Of a stretch of 64,000 bases of DNA, positions 7,590 through 17,001 are shown in pieces. The stretch is from Curtobacterium pusillum (GTDB lineage: Bacteria > Actinomycetota > Actinomycetes > Actinomycetales > Microbacteriaceae). The notes under the pieces were generated by a model. The model was not told the DNA's origin, made no database searches, and worked only from the letters and a program-made list of their open reading frames with translations. Made by a program: the position numbers and the translations under genes. The DNA is taken from assembly GCF_013359865.1 (NCBI RefSeq), contig NZ_JABMCE010000083.1, positions 102,495 to 166,494 of the forward strand. The letters are read 5' to 3'. Every line of letters begins with the position of its first letter. The first letter of the stretch is position 1.

Positions 7590-8953
7590 GCACCGAGGAC
7601 GACTGGGCGTTCGAGACCCGCCAGATCCGTGCCGGGTTCACGGCCGACCCGGGGTTCGGCGCCAACGTGCCGCCGATCGCCCAGACCGCCGCGTTCGTGT
7701 ACCCGTCGGGGGAGGACGCCGCGGCGCGGTTCATGCTCGACGCACCCGGCCACACGTACTCGCGCGTGAACAACCCGTCGGCGGCCGCACTGGAACGCCG
7801 GATCGCGGACCTCGAGGGCGGCGTCGGCGCACTCGCGCTCGCGTCGGGGCAGGCCGCGACGTCGCTGGCGGTGCTCGGTCTCGCGCGGGCCGGCGACCAC
7901 GTCGTGTCGAGCGCGTCGCTGTACGGCGCGACCTACACGCTGTTCGCGTCGACCCTGCGGGACCTCGGCATCTCGTTCACGTTCGTGCAGGACCCGACGG
8001 ACCTCGACGAGTGGGCGGCAGCCGTGCTGCCGTCGACGAAGGCGTTCTTCGGGGAGTCGATCCCGAACCCGCGCGGCGACGTCCTCGACTTCGCCGGGGT
8101 GGCCGGTGTGGCGCACGACGCCGGTGTTCCGCTCATCGTCGACAACACCATCGCGACGCCGTACCTCGTCCGGCCGATCGAGCACGGCGCGGACATCGTC
8201 GTGCACTCGGCGACGAAGTACCTCGCGGGACACGGCAGCGCGATCGCGGGACTCATCGTGGACAGCGGGAACTTCGACTGGGCATCGCACGCGGACTCCT
8301 ACCCGCAGCTCGCGACGACCGAGCAGTCCGGGTTCGCGAACACGAACTTCGCGGAGAAGTTCGGGCGGCGCGCGTTCATCCAGCGCACCCGTTCGAAGCT
8401 CTCCGCCGACCTCGGTCCGGCGATCGCCCCGTTCAACGCGTTCCTCGTGCTGCAGGGCATCCAGACGCTCTCGCTCCGGATGGACCGGCACGTGTCGAAC
8501 GCCGCCACCGTGGCGTCGTGGCTGGACGCCCACGAGCAGGTCGAGCACGTGCACTACGCGGGACTGCCCTCGTCGCCCTGGCACCACCTGCAGCAGCGGT
8601 ACGTGCCCGCGGGACCGTCCGCCGTGCTGGCGTTCGACCTCGCCGGGGGCGTGGAAGCGGGGCGCCGGTTCGTCGCGGCGCTCGAGCTGTTCGACCACGT
8701 GTCGAACATCGGTGACGTCCGGTCGCTCGTCGTGCACCCCGCGTCGACCACCCACGTGCAGATGACCTCGGCGGAGCGGGCTGCCGCCGGTGTCGGTGAC
8801 GGGCTGATCCGGTTGTCGATCGGCCTCGAGCACGTGGACGACATCCTCGCCGACCTGGCCCGGGGCTTCGCGGCTGCCGCATCGGACGGCTCCACTGTCG
8901 CTTCGGACGGCTCCACCGTCGCACCGGACGTCTCCGCTGCCGCGTCGGGATAG
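7586..8953 (+). CDS. O-acetylhomoserine sulfhydrylase-type PLP enzyme
   Basis: A 455-residue Cys/Met metabolism PLP-dependent enzyme, most like O-acetylhomoserine aminocarboxypropyltransferase (MetY), which makes homocysteine from O-acetylhomoserine and sulfide. The PLP lysine is in SATKYLAGHG (Lys211). The phosphate-binding YSRVNNPSAAALE is near residue 60 and DNTIATPYLVRP near 188. The C-terminus ends in a Ser/Val/Asp-rich tail with a 10-residue repeat (ASDGSTV twice, nt 8880-8930) not needed by the fold. Overlap with the upstream monooxygenase suggests that sulfite or sulfide released there feeds this step. Cystathionine gamma-synthase or lyase activity is the main alternative. Confidence 0.87.
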   Translation: MSTEDDWAFETRQIRAGFTADPGFGANVPPIAQTAAFVYPSGEDAAARFMLDAPGHTYSRVNNPSAAALERRIADLEGGVGALALASGQAATSLAVLGLARAGDHVVSSASLYGATYTLFASTLRDLGISFTFVQDPTDLDEWAAAVLPSTKAFFGESIPNPRGDVLDFAGVAGVAHDAGVPLIVDNTIATPYLVRPIEHGADIVVHSATKYLAGHGSAIAGLIVDSGNFDWASHADSYPQLATTEQSGFANTNFAEKFGRRAFIQRTRSKLSADLGPAIAPFNAFLVLQGIQTLSLRMDRHVSNAATVASWLDAHEQVEHVHYAGLPSSPWHHLQQRYVPAGPSAVLAFDLAGGVEAGRRFVAALELFDHVSNIGDVRSLVVHPASTTHVQMTSAERAAAGVGDGLIRLSIGLEHVDDILADLARGFAAAASDGSTVASDGSTVAPDVSAAASG

Positions 8954-8962
8954 GTTGGAGGC

Positions 8963-9895
8963 ATGACCACGCTGGCCGCACCGACCCGTGTGCGGACGCG
9001 CGCCCCCGGGAAGATCAACGTCTACCTGTCGGTCGGTGCGCTGCAGGACGACGGCTACCACGACGTCGCGACGGCGTACCAGGCGGTCTCGCTGTACGAG
9101 GACGTCTCCGCCGAGCCCGCGGACGACTTCTCGGTCGCGTTCACCGGCCCGATCGACACCAGTGCCGTGCCGGTGGACGAGTCGAACCTCGCCATCCGCG
9201 CTGCGCGGCTCGTGGCCGACGCAGCCGGTTACCGCGGGGGCGTCCGGCTGACGATCGACAAGCAGGTCCCGGTGGCGGGCGGCATGGGCGGCGGATCGGC
9301 CGACGCAGCGGCGACGCTCCTCGCCGTGGACACCCTCTGGGGGACCGCCCTCGGGCGTGAGGAACTCCTGCGACTCGCCGCGCAGCTCGGGGCCGACGTG
9401 CCGTTCGCCTTCGCCGGCGGGACCGCGGTCGGCACCGGGCGCGGCGACGAGCTCAGCCCGGCCCTGGCCAAGGGCGAGTTCCACTGGGTGCTCGCGCTGA
9501 GCGACGACGGGCTCTCCACCCCGGCGGTGTACCGGGCGCTCGACGAACACCGCGAGCGCTACCGCGCCGACATCGCGCCGGCGCCGAAGACCCCGGTGGT
9601 GGAGGCGAACGTGCTCCAGGCCCTCCGCGCCGGCGATCCCGACCTGCTCGCGGACTGCCTGCACAACGACCTGCAGGCGCCGGCCATGCGCCTCCAGCCC
9701 GCGCTCGCGGCGACCCTCGAGATCGGGGAGAAGGCGGGTGCGCTCGCCGGACTGGTGTCGGGCAGCGGGCCGACGGTGGCGTTCCTCGTCGCCGACCGCG
9801 ACACTGCGCTCGAGGTGCAGGTGGAGCTCAGCGCCGCGGGCGTGGTCGCGGTGCGCGCCGCGGGCCCGGTGCACGGCGCGCGGGTGCTGCACTAG
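8963..9895 (+). CDS. ispE: 4-diphosphocytidyl-2-C-methyl-D-erythritol kinase
   Basis: A 310-residue GHMP kinase that phosphorylates CDP-methylerythritol in the MEP isoprenoid pathway. The N-terminal APGKINVYL motif is at residues 14-22. The ATP-binding glycine-rich loop [13 protein letters not shown] lies near residues 104-116. The C-terminal motif [13 protein letters not shown] is near residue 262. It starts 10 nt after the sulfhydrylase, with both a TAGGTT box (8951-8956, 6 nt upstream) and a GGAGG stretch, so it could be translated from an operon or a leaderless transcript. It normally follows rsmA directly in actinobacteria. Confidence 0.95.
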   Translation: MTTLAAPTRVRTRAPGKINVYLSVGALQDDGYHDVATAYQAVSLYEDVSAEPADDFSVAFTGPIDTSAVPVDESNLAIRAARLVADAAGYRGGVRLTIDKQVPVAGGMGGGSADAAATLLAVDTLWGTALGREELLRLAAQLGADVPFAFAGGTAVGTGRGDELSPALAKGEFHWVLALSDDGLSTPAVYRALDEHRERYRADIAPAPKTPVVEANVLQALRAGDPDLLADCLHNDLQAPAMRLQPALAATLEIGEKAGALAGLVSGSGPTVAFLVADRDTALEVQVELSAAGVVAVRAAGPVHGARVLH

Positions 9896-9939
9896 CCGCC
9901 GGGAGCGCACGACCGTCGGGCGCGGTCGCGGGCGCGCGG

Positions 9940-11601
9940 TCAGCTGCGGACGTACTCCGTGATGACGACCGTGCCCGTCTTCCAGTGCTGCTTCGCCGTG
10001 AACCCGTTCGCGGCGAGCACCGACGCGGTCTCCGGTTCGATGTTCCGCGCCGTGACGGTCCCGCCGACGAACCACACCGTGTCGATGTCGTCGAGGCGGC
10101 TCGGGATGCTCGTGGCGAGCTCCCCGGTCTGGTTCCACAGGACACCGGTGTCGGCCCCGACCTTGCGGACGCCGAGGTCGGTCATCCCGGAGAAGGCCGC
10201 CGGGTACGAGACCCGGATGATGTCCGCCGTGGTGCCGGGGTGGCCGTAGACACTGCCGAACACGACGCCCTCGTCGGCGTCGGCACGGTTGCTGTTGCGC
10301 TCGGCGGCGATGATCGAGGCCGCGCGGGCCCACGTCGACTCCTGCTTCGCGAGCGGTTCCTTGACGGCGACGGCGGTCGGCACCGACAGCACGAGGGCGG
10401 CGGCCACCGCGCCCGCGAGGAGCGCCTTCGGACGGACGAGCGTCAGCGCCAGCGCGATGAGCAGGGCGACGAACGGCAGGCTCAGCGTCGCGTACTTCGG
10501 GGAGTAGAGGTGCTTGCCCATCGCCGTGGCGAGCACCAGGGCGGCGGTCGGGATCACCACGAGGGGGACGGCGACACGGACGGCCTGGGCGCGGACGAGC
10601 GAACGGACGGTCGCGGAGCGGCGGTGCGCCTCGAACAGTGCGACCGCGACGCCGATCACCATGAGGGCCCACGCGACCGCGGCGTACAGGTCGACGGCAC
10701 CGAACCAGGCGGTGGCGAACACCTGCGCGCCCGTGCGCTGCCCGATGCCGGCGATCCACGCGACCTGCTTCGACTGCGACGCGATCTCGACGACCACGGG
10801 CGAGACGGTCACGGCCGCGATGGCGGCGGCGACGGCCCACCGCAGGACGGCGCCACCGGTGACGAGCGGCGGCCCCGGGACGCGTGCACCCCGGGAGACG
10901 GTGGCGCGGCGGCCCTCCACGCGGCGGACGAGCATCGTCCAGAGCAGGGTGACCGCGTGCGCGACGACGGCGAGCGACAGGTACACGTTGAACGTCACGG
11001 CGACGAGCGCGAGGGCCCCATACGCCACCCACCAGTGCAGACTGCGTCCGGTGCGGGTCCGGCGGACGGCGGTGAGCCCGACGAGGGTCAGGCAGACGGC
11101 GAGGGTCGTGATGGTGGCGTACGGCCGCCCCTCGGAACCCGCCCACTGGACGCGGGGGAGCGCGAGGAACACGAGTCCGGCCGTGATGCCGAGCCGACGG
11201 CCGCCGAGTCGTCGGCCGAGTGCCACGACGAGTCCGGCGGCCACCCCGATCGCGAGGGCGCTCGGGAAGCGCAGGGTGAACGGCGTGTATCCGACGAGCC
11301 AGAACCACACGTGCATGAGCGCGTAGTACAGCCCGTGCACGGCATCGACGTTGTGCAGCTCGGCCCAGAGCTGCGCCCAGGTGCGCTGGGCGCTGGTGAC
11401 GGTCGCGGCCTCGTCGTACCAGAGCGACGGCACCCAGGCGAAGGCCGCGCACACGAGGACGCCCAACGCGCCGATCGTGAGTTCCGGCGTGCGGACGACG
11501 CCGGTCGCGATGCTCCCCGCGAGCCCACGGAAGCGGCTACGGACCGGCGCGATCCCCGTCGAGCGGGGGACGCTGATGGTGCCGGTCCGTGGTGCAGTCA
11601 C
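9940..11601 (-). CDS. Polytopic membrane glycosyltransferase-like protein (GT39/ArnT type)
   Basis: A 553-residue membrane protein with about ten hydrophobic segments. The first outer loop carries the acidic motif WYDEAATVTSAQR near residue 48, typical of GT-C mannosyl- or arabinosyltransferase-like enzymes that use polyprenyl-phosphate sugars. Further on it reads HGLYYALMHVWFWLVG and a large C-terminal extracytoplasmic domain (about 430-553). The exact donor and acceptor are unknown. GTG 11601 is supported by TACCGT (minus strand, 11614-11609) with a 7-nt spacer, a leaderless arrangement. It converges on ispE with a 44-bp gap. Confidence 0.75.
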   Translation of the reverse strand: MTAPRTGTISVPRSTGIAPVRSRFRGLAGSIATGVVRTPELTIGALGVLVCAAFAWVPSLWYDEAATVTSAQRTWAQLWAELHNVDAVHGLYYALMHVWFWLVGYTPFTLRFPSALAIGVAAGLVVALGRRLGGRRLGITAGLVFLALPRVQWAGSEGRPYATITTLAVCLTLVGLTAVRRTRTGRSLHWWVAYGALALVAVTFNVYLSLAVVAHAVTLLWTMLVRRVEGRRATVSRGARVPGPPLVTGGAVLRWAVAAAIAAVTVSPVVVEIASQSKQVAWIAGIGQRTGAQVFATAWFGAVDLYAAVAWALMVIGVAVALFEAHRRSATVRSLVRAQAVRVAVPLVVIPTAALVLATAMGKHLYSPKYATLSLPFVALLIALALTLVRPKALLAGAVAAALVLSVPTAVAVKEPLAKQESTWARAASIIAAERNSNRADADEGVVFGSVYGHPGTTADIIRVSYPAAFSGMTDLGVRKVGADTGVLWNQTGELATSIPSRLDDIDTVWFVGGTVTARNIEPETASVLAANGFTAKQHWKTGTVVITEYVRS

Positions 11602-11692
11602 GGTGGCGACGGTAGCCGCAGCGGCTGGGCGGGCACCCGACGAACCCGTCGCCCAGACTGAGAGTTCCACACACCGGTATGGTGCGATCACC

Positions 11693-12127
11693 ATGACGAA
11701 GCTCCGCATCCGCGACGCCGCGCGGTACCTCGGCGTCAGCGACGACACGGTCCGGCGGATGGTCGACGGCGGGACCTTCACCCGGTCGACCGACACCTCC
11801 GGCCGCACGGTCGTGGACGGGCGCGAGCTCGCCGCGCACATCCGGGGGCGCAGCGCGCAGCTCGACGACCCCTCCGGCACGAAGAGTTCGGCGCGGAACC
11901 GGTTCGTCGGGATCGTCACCGACCTCGTGGTCGACGGGGTGATGGCGCAGGTGGAGTTGCAGAGCGGCCCGCACCGGATCGTCTCGCTCATGAGCGCCGA
12001 GGCCGTCCGGGATCTGGGACTCGAGGTCGGCACGGTCGCGGTGGCGTCGGTGAAGGCGACGATGGTCTCGGTCGAGGTCCCCGCGGAGACGACGGACAGC
12101 CGATCGGCCGTGGAGCAGGACGGATGA
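11693..12127 (+). CDS. HTH-TOBE molybdate-responsive regulator/molbindin-like protein
   Basis: A 144-residue protein. Residues 1-50 form an excisionase/MerR-type helix-turn-helix (LRIRDAARYLGVSDDTVRRMVDGG). Residues about 68-132 form a single TOBE/Mop domain (SARNRFVGIVTDLVVDGVMAQVEL...), which binds molybdate or tungstate. It heads the molybdenum gene block and its stop overlaps the MoeZ-like gene (ATGA), so it is probably the local molybdate-dependent regulator. TATGGT lies 9 nt ahead of the ATG. This HTH-TOBE architecture is common in actinobacteria in place of ModE. Confidence 0.82.
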   Translation: MTKLRIRDAARYLGVSDDTVRRMVDGGTFTRSTDTSGRTVVDGRELAAHIRGRSAQLDDPSGTKSSARNRFVGIVTDLVVDGVMAQVELQSGPHRIVSLMSAEAVRDLGLEVGTVAVASVKATMVSVEVPAETTDSRSAVEQDG

Positions 12128-13233
12128 CCGGGCACATGACCGACGACCGACGCAGGCTGCTGTCCCGCACCGCGGCCCTCGAAGGAGCGGGCGACCGTGC
12201 CGTCCGCGCACTCGCCGGAGCGAGCGTCCTGGTCGTCGGAGCCGGGGGCCTCGGCGCACCCGTGCTCACCTACCTCGCGGGCTCGGGCCTCCGCCGTGTC
12301 ACGATCGTGGACCACGACGTCGTCGACACGTCGAACCTGGCCCGGCAGACGCTCTTCGCCGCGGCGGACGTCGGTCGGCCCAAGGCGGTCTGCGCTGCCG
12401 AACGGGTCCGGGGCGTCGACCCCGAGCTCGAGGTCGTGGCGGTGCAGGAGTCCTTCCGTCCCGAGCACGTCGCCGGGCACGACGTCGTGGTCGACGCCGC
12501 CGACAGCGTCGAGGTCACCCGGGCGATCTCGGACGCCTGCTCCCCGGTCGGCATCCCGTTCGTCTGGGGCACCGTGCTCGGACTCGACGGGCAGGTGTCG
12601 GTGTTCCACGACGCCGGGTCGGAGCCGATCGACTTCCACGACCTGCACCCCGAGGCGCTGCCGGACGAGGGGTCGTGCGCGCTCGACGGCGTGCTCCCCG
12701 CGCTGTGCGGTGCCGTGGGCGCGGTGATGGCCGCGCAGGTGACCGCGCTCGTCGCCGGGATCGGCGAGCCGCTGACCGGCCGGGTGCTGACCGTCGATGC
12801 GCGGCGGTGGCGCTGGACCGAGAGCCCGCTCCGCCGCGGGCCGGGATCGCGTCGGCCGGCCCCGGTCGTCGACGACGCCCCACCGAGGATCGCTCCCGCA
12901 GCGCTCGCCGAGCGACTCCGCGACGCACGCACCGGCACCGGCACCGGCACCGGGAGCCCCGTCGTCCTCGTCGACGTCCGCACCCCCGACGAGCTCGCCA
13001 CCGGTGTCATCCCCGGCAGCGTCACACCGCAGGACCTGGACGACGAGCGCCTCGCTGCCGGTGCCGTCACGACCCCGATCGTCGTGGTCTGCGCCAGCGG
13101 CGTCCGCGCCACCGCGTGGGCCCGCACCGCCCGAGCGGGCGGCCGTGACGCGGTCGTCCTCGACGGCGGCATCCGCGCCTGGCAACGCGAAGGCCACCCA
13201 GTGACCGCAGATGCGGATACGATCGGGGAATGA
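12124..13233 (+). CDS. moeZ: MoeB/MoeZ-like adenylyltransferase-sulfurtransferase
   Basis: A 369-residue two-domain protein. Residues about 10-245 are the ThiF/E1-like domain, with nucleotide loop VVGAGGLGAP near 38 and the DxxDxSNLARQ-type segment near 62. It activates the C-terminal Gly-Gly of MoaD by adenylation. Residues about 255-365 are a rhodanese domain with its active-site Cys in VVVCASGVRA. The linker contains a (Thr-Gly)4 run from a CACCGG-type repeat near 12930-12957. The zinc CxxC pair of E. coli MoeB is not evident, which is normal for actinobacterial MoeZ. It may also serve other ubiquitin-like sulfur carriers. Confidence 0.86.
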   Translation: MTGHMTDDRRRLLSRTAALEGAGDRAVRALAGASVLVVGAGGLGAPVLTYLAGSGLRRVTIVDHDVVDTSNLARQTLFAAADVGRPKAVCAAERVRGVDPELEVVAVQESFRPEHVAGHDVVVDAADSVEVTRAISDACSPVGIPFVWGTVLGLDGQVSVFHDAGSEPIDFHDLHPEALPDEGSCALDGVLPALCGAVGAVMAAQVTALVAGIGEPLTGRVLTVDARRWRWTESPLRRGPGSRRPAPVVDDAPPRIAPAALAERLRDARTGTGTGTGSPVVLVDVRTPDELATGVIPGSVTPQDLDDERLAAGAVTTPIVVVCASGVRATAWARTARAGGRDAVVLDGGIRAWQREGHPVTADADTIGE

Positions 13234-14045
13234 CGACGCATGTGCGGAACGCCGCACTCCTGATCACCGTGGTCACCCTCGCTGCCCTCGGTCTGGCGGG
13301 CTGCTCGACCTCCACGGGGAGCGGCTCCGACACGAGTGCGTCGGCCAGCGGGACCGCCACGGACGGCCCGACCGGGAAGATCACCGTGTTCGCCGCGGCC
13401 TCCCTCCAGCAGACCTTCACGACGCTGGGCGACCAGTACGAGGCCGCCCACCCCGGCACGACGATCACGTTCTCGTTCGCCGGTTCGAGCGACCTCGTCA
13501 CGCAGATCCGGAACGGCGCGCCCGCCGACGTGTTCGCCTCGGCGGACGAGGCCAACATGGACAAGATCGTGAAGACGGACGTCGCTGCCGGGTCGCCGAA
13601 GGACTTCGCGACGAACGTGCTCGAGATCGCCGTGGCCCCGGGCAACCCGAAGAAGATCACCGACCTCGACGACCTGACCTCGTCCGACGTGCAGCTCGTG
13701 ACCTGCGCGGCCCCGGTGCCGTGCGGCGCCGCGACGGCGAAGGTCGAGCAGGCGACCGGCATCAACCTGTCGCCGGTCAGCGAGGAGCAGTCCGTGACCG
13801 ACGTCCTTGGCAAGGTCGAGTCTGGTCAGGCCGACGCCGGACTCGTGTACGTCACCGACGTGCAGGGCGCCGACGGCAAGGTCGACGGCGTGCCGTTCGA
13901 CGCGTCGAGCAAGGCCGTGAACACGTACCCGATCGGCGTGCTCAAGGGTGCCTCGAACCCGGACCTGGCGAAGGCGTTCACGGCGTACGTCCGCTCGGAC
14001 GCCGGGCGGAAGGTGCTCGCGGCCGCCGGCTTCGGGGCGCCCTGA
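13230..14045 (+). CDS. modA: Molybdate ABC transporter substrate-binding lipoprotein
   Basis: A 271-residue periplasmic-type binding protein anchored as a lipoprotein. The signal peptide ends in LGLAGC with the lipid-modified Cys25, followed by a Ser/Thr-rich tether. The mature protein starts TVFAAASLQQTFTTLG, the standard ModA opening, and has the SFAGSSDLVTQI segment that helps bind the oxyanion. ATG 13230 overlaps the moeZ stop. TACGAT (13218-13223) lies 6 nt upstream, within the end of moeZ, so modA may also have its own leaderless promoter. modB follows after 3 nt. Confidence 0.93.
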   Translation: MTTHVRNAALLITVVTLAALGLAGCSTSTGSGSDTSASASGTATDGPTGKITVFAAASLQQTFTTLGDQYEAAHPGTTITFSFAGSSDLVTQIRNGAPADVFASADEANMDKIVKTDVAAGSPKDFATNVLEIAVAPGNPKKITDLDDLTSSDVQLVTCAAPVPCGAATAKVEQATGINLSPVSEEQSVTDVLGKVESGQADAGLVYVTDVQGADGKVDGVPFDASSKAVNTYPIGVLKGASNPDLAKAFTAYVRSDAGRKVLAAAGFGAP

Positions 14046-14048
14046 CGC

Positions 14049-14864
14049 ATGCCCGGCCGAGCCGAGCGGGCCCTCGCGAGCGTCCGGACACCGGTGCCGT
14101 GGTGGCTCCCGATCCCCGCGGTCCTCGGCGGGCTCTTCGTGGTGGTGCCCGTCGTCGCGATGGTCGGCCGCGTCGACTGGGGCTCGTTCGGCGCGCTCGT
14201 CACCTCGCCGGCGTCCCTGACCGCCCTGGGCCTGAGCCTCGGCACCGCGGCGGCCGCGACCGGCATCGCCCTCGTGCTCGGCTACCCGCTCGCCGTCCTG
14301 TTCGCCCGGTCGACGTCGCGGTGGGTCGGCGTCGCCCGCGCCCTCGTCCTCCTGCCGCTCGTCCTGCCACCGGTCGTCGGTGGCCTCGCGCTCCTCGCGG
14401 CGTTCGGACGGCTCGGGGTCGTCGGGGCCTTCCTCGACGCCCACGGCCTCCGCATCGCCTTCACCACGACGGCTGTGGTCATCGCCCAGACGTTCGTCGC
14501 GATGCCGTTCCTGGTGTCCTCGATCGAGGGCGCGCTCCGCGTCGGTGGTGACCGGTTCGAACGGGTCGCCGCGACGCTCGGCGCCGGCCCGACCCGCACG
14601 TTCCTGACGGTCACGACGCCGCGGGTGCTGCCCGGCATCCTGTCCGGACTGGTGCTCTGCTTCGCCCGCGCCCTCGGCGAGTTCGGCGCCACGCTCACCT
14701 TCGCGGGCAGCCTGCAGGGTGTGACCCGCACGCTGCCGCTCGAGATCTACCTGCAGCGCGAGATCGACCCGGACACCGCCGTCGCGCTCGCCCTGGTGCT
14801 CGTGGTCGTCGCGCTCGTCGTCATCGGCGCGTCCGCGGTCCGCTCCCGGGCGGTCGTCGCGTGA
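14049..14864 (+). CDS. modB: Molybdate ABC transporter permease
   Basis: A 271-residue integral membrane subunit with about five to six hydrophobic helices. The cytoplasmic coupling motif is [27 protein letters not shown] in outline (EAA loop near residue 175). It pairs with ModC to move molybdate across the membrane. Its stop overlaps the modC GTG by 4 nt, indicating coupled translation. Both length and helix pattern are normal for ModB. Confidence 0.92.
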   Translation: MPGRAERALASVRTPVPWWLPIPAVLGGLFVVVPVVAMVGRVDWGSFGALVTSPASLTALGLSLGTAAAATGIALVLGYPLAVLFARSTSRWVGVARALVLLPLVLPPVVGGLALLAAFGRLGVVGAFLDAHGLRIAFTTTAVVIAQTFVAMPFLVSSIEGALRVGGDRFERVAATLGAGPTRTFLTVTTPRVLPGILSGLVLCFARALGEFGATLTFAGSLQGVTRTLPLEIYLQREIDPDTAVALALVLVVVALVVIGASAVRSRAVVA

Positions 14865-15892
14865 GCGTCGGACTCCGCGCGCACGTGGTCGTCCCGTCGA
14901 GGGACGTCGACGTCCGCCTCGACATCGGTCCCGACGAGTGCGTCGCACTCATCGGTCCGAACGGCGCCGGCAAGTCCACGGTCGTCGAGGCCCTCGCCGG
15001 CCTGCTGCGCGTCCGCACCGGCGAGATCGTCCTCGGTGGACGCGTCCTGACGGGCGTGCCGCCCCACCGCCGCGGGGTCGGTCTGGTCGCGCAGCGCGCC
15101 GACCTGTTCCCGCACCTGTCGGTCGCCCGCAACGTCGCCTACGGTCCGCGCGCCTCCGGTCTGGGCGGACTGGAGGCGCGGCACCGGTCCGCGGCGGCCC
15201 TCGCCGCCGTCGGCGTGGCCGGTCTGGCGGACCGGGTGCCGGGGACGCTCTCGGGCGGGCAGGCCCAGCGTGTGGCGATCGCCCGGGCCCTGGCGACGGC
15301 ACCGGCGCTCCTGCTCCTCGACGAGCCCACCTCGGCCCTCGACGTCGATGCCCGCGCCGAGGTCCGAGCGGCCCTGCGCACCGCCCGCACCGGCCGTCCG
15401 ACGCTCCTCGTCACGCACGACCCCCTCGAGGCCGTCACGCTCGCGGACCGCGTCGTCGTGCTCGAGCACGGCCGGATCGCCGAGCAGGGCACGACCGCCG
15501 CCGTGTTCGGTCGGCCGACGAGCGCGTTCGCGGCGTCGTTCTCCGGGCTGACGCTCGTCCGCGGGACCGGCACCGGGGACGGGATCGCACTCGACGACGG
15601 GGGTGTGCTGCCGTCGTCGACCGGCACCGCGCCTCCCGACGGTCCCGCGATCGCCGTCTACCACCCGACCGCCGCCGTCGTGACACGCGACGGTGCCGGT
15701 CCGGAGCGCGTGGTGACCGCGCTCGAGCCGCGGGAAGGACTCGTCCGGGTGCGGGCCGGCGACCTCGTCGCGGACGTCACCGTGACCGTCGCCGCCGCTC
15801 TCGGCCTCGTCCCCGGCGACGCGGTGCGCATCTCCGTCCCGGCCGACGAGGTGACGGTCTACCAGCGTCCCGGTGCGAGGATGTCCCGGTGA
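14861..15892 (+). CDS. modC: Molybdate ABC transporter ATP-binding protein
   Basis: A 343-residue ABC ATPase. Walker A is GPNGAGKST (about residues 29-37), the signature is LSGGQAQR (near 129) and Walker B is [12 protein letters not shown] (near 148). The C-terminal quarter (about 270-340) is a TOBE-like domain that may sense molybdate. An unusual feature is an inverted copy of the window's palindromic repeat family A inside the coding region at 15149-15180, encoding [12 protein letters not shown] between the Q-loop and the signature motif. It remains in frame. The gene overlaps modB and chaA by 4 nt each. Confidence 0.92.
   Translation: MSVGLRAHVVVPSRDVDVRLDIGPDECVALIGPNGAGKSTVVEALAGLLRVRTGEIVLGGRVLTGVPPHRRGVGLVAQRADLFPHLSVARNVAYGPRASGLGGLEARHRSAAALAAVGVAGLADRVPGTLSGGQAQRVAIARALATAPALLLLDEPTSALDVDARAEVRAALRTARTGRPTLLVTHDPLEAVTLADRVVVLEHGRIAEQGTTAAVFGRPTSAFAASFSGLTLVRGTGTGDGIALDDGGVLPSSTGTAPPDGPAIAVYHPTAAVVTRDGAGPERVVTALEPREGLVRVRAGDLVADVTVTVAAALGLVPGDAVRISVPADEVTVYQRPGARMSR
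15149..15180. repeat. Palindromic repeat family A core inside modC coding sequence
   Basis: CGCGCCTCCGGTC and GACTGGAGGCGCG form 13-bp arms (one G-T pair) around TGGGCG. The half-sites are in the opposite order from the intergenic copies. The stretch GGGCGGACTGGAGGCGCGGC (15163-15182) shares 20 of 20 bases with the copy at 51553. It adds an [11 protein letters not shown] segment without breaking the frame. This could be an in-frame repeat insertion or chance similarity in a GC-rich gene. Confidence 0.5.
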
Positions 15893-16989
15893 CGAACTGG
15901 ATCGCCAAGGCCTGGCCCGTCGGGGTCCCCGTCGTCGCGGCGATCGTGCTCGTGCTGTCGTTCGGACGGCACGACCTCGGGACGTTCGTCGTCGTGATCG
16001 TGGCCGTCGTCCTCGCCGGCACCGTGCTCGCCGCGGTGCACCACGCCGAGGTCGTCGCGCACCGCGTGGGGGAGCCGTTCGGGTCCCTCGTGCTCGCCGT
16101 AGCCGTGACGGTCATCGAGGTGGCGCTCATCATCGCGCTGTCGAGCTCCGGCGGTGCGAAGGCCGAGACGCTCGCGCGGGACACCGTGTTCTCCGCGGTG
16201 ATGATCACGATGAACGGCCTGGTCGGGCTCGCGATCCTCATCGGCACGATCCGGCACAACACCGTGCGCTTCAACCAGGAGGGCGCGTCCGCGGCGACGA
16301 TGACCGTGGCCGCGCTCGCGGTGCTCACCCTCGTGCTGCCGACGTTCACCACCGGCACCGAGGACTCGTCGTTCACCGGCGTCCAGCTCGTCTTCGTGGC
16401 GCTGGCGTCCCTCGCGCTCTACGCGCTGTTCGTCGTGACCCAGACGGTGGCGCACCGGGACTTCTTCCTGCCCGTGAACCGCAGCGGCGGCGTGCTCGAG
16501 GAATCCGAGGACGCGCACGCCGCGATCCCGTCCGGTCGCGCCACGCTCGTGTCGCTCGGGCTGCTGCTCGTCGCGCTCGTCGCGGTGGTCGGGCTGGCGA
16601 AGGTCGAGTCGCCCGCGATCGAGGCCGGCGTCGCCGCGGTCGGGTTCCCGCCGTCGTTCGTCGGCGTCGTGATCGCGCTGCTCATCCTGCTGCCGGAGGG
16701 CATCGCCGCGTCGAAGGCCGCTGCCCGGAACCGGATCCAGACGAGCCTCAACCTGGCGATGGGGTCGGCAATGGCGTCGATCGGCCTCACGATCCCGTCG
16801 ATCGCCGTGGCGTCGCTGTTCATGCCCGGGACGCTGCTGCTCGGGCTCGGGCCGAGTCAGATCGTGCTGCTCGCGCTGACGATCGTCGCCGCGGTGCTCA
16901 CGGTGCTGCCGGGACGGGCGACGCGGTTGCAGGGCGGTGTGCACCTCGTGGTCTTCGCGGCGTTCATCGTCCTGTCCGTCTCGCCGTAG
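15889..16989 (+). CDS. chaA: ChaA-type calcium/cation:proton antiporter
   Basis: A 366-residue CaCA-superfamily antiporter with about ten to eleven membrane segments. The two inverted alpha-repeat motifs are clear: AVTVIEVALIIALSSSGG near residue 70, and LLPEGIAASKAAARNR near residue 265. Both carry the acidic residue used for ion binding. It exchanges Ca2+ (or Na+/K+) for protons. GTG 15889 overlaps the modC stop, so it is translated with the molybdate transporter although no functional link is known. It converges on moaD with a 12-bp gap. Confidence 0.87.
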   Translation: MTNWIAKAWPVGVPVVAAIVLVLSFGRHDLGTFVVVIVAVVLAGTVLAAVHHAEVVAHRVGEPFGSLVLAVAVTVIEVALIIALSSSGGAKAETLARDTVFSAVMITMNGLVGLAILIGTIRHNTVRFNQEGASAATMTVAALAVLTLVLPTFTTGTEDSSFTGVQLVFVALASLALYALFVVTQTVAHRDFFLPVNRSGGVLEESEDAHAAIPSGRATLVSLGLLLVALVAVVGLAKVESPAIEAGVAAVGFPPSFVGVVIALLILLPEGIAASKAAARNRIQTSLNLAMGSAMASIGLTIPSIAVASLFMPGTLLLGLGPSQIVLLALTIVAAVLTVLPGRATRLQGGVHLVVFAAFIVLSVSP

Positions 16990-17001
16990 GCGGCTCCGTC
17001 G

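Noticed and set aside
7379..11452. Very long antisense open frame (1357 codons, minus strand) across the monooxygenase, metY and ispE genes
   Set aside because: Arg/Gly/Asp-rich composition, no recognisable domain, and it lies opposite clear genes; long antisense frames are expected at this GC content.
11602..11692. Molybdenum-cofactor riboswitch before the TOBE regulator
   Set aside because: The gap is only about 90 bp, is shared with a divergent leaderless promoter and shows no matching stems.
12270..14948. Long minus-strand frame opposite moeZ, modA and modB
   Set aside because: Composition is His/Arg/Gly-rich noise; the plus strand has well-conserved genes with overlapping starts.
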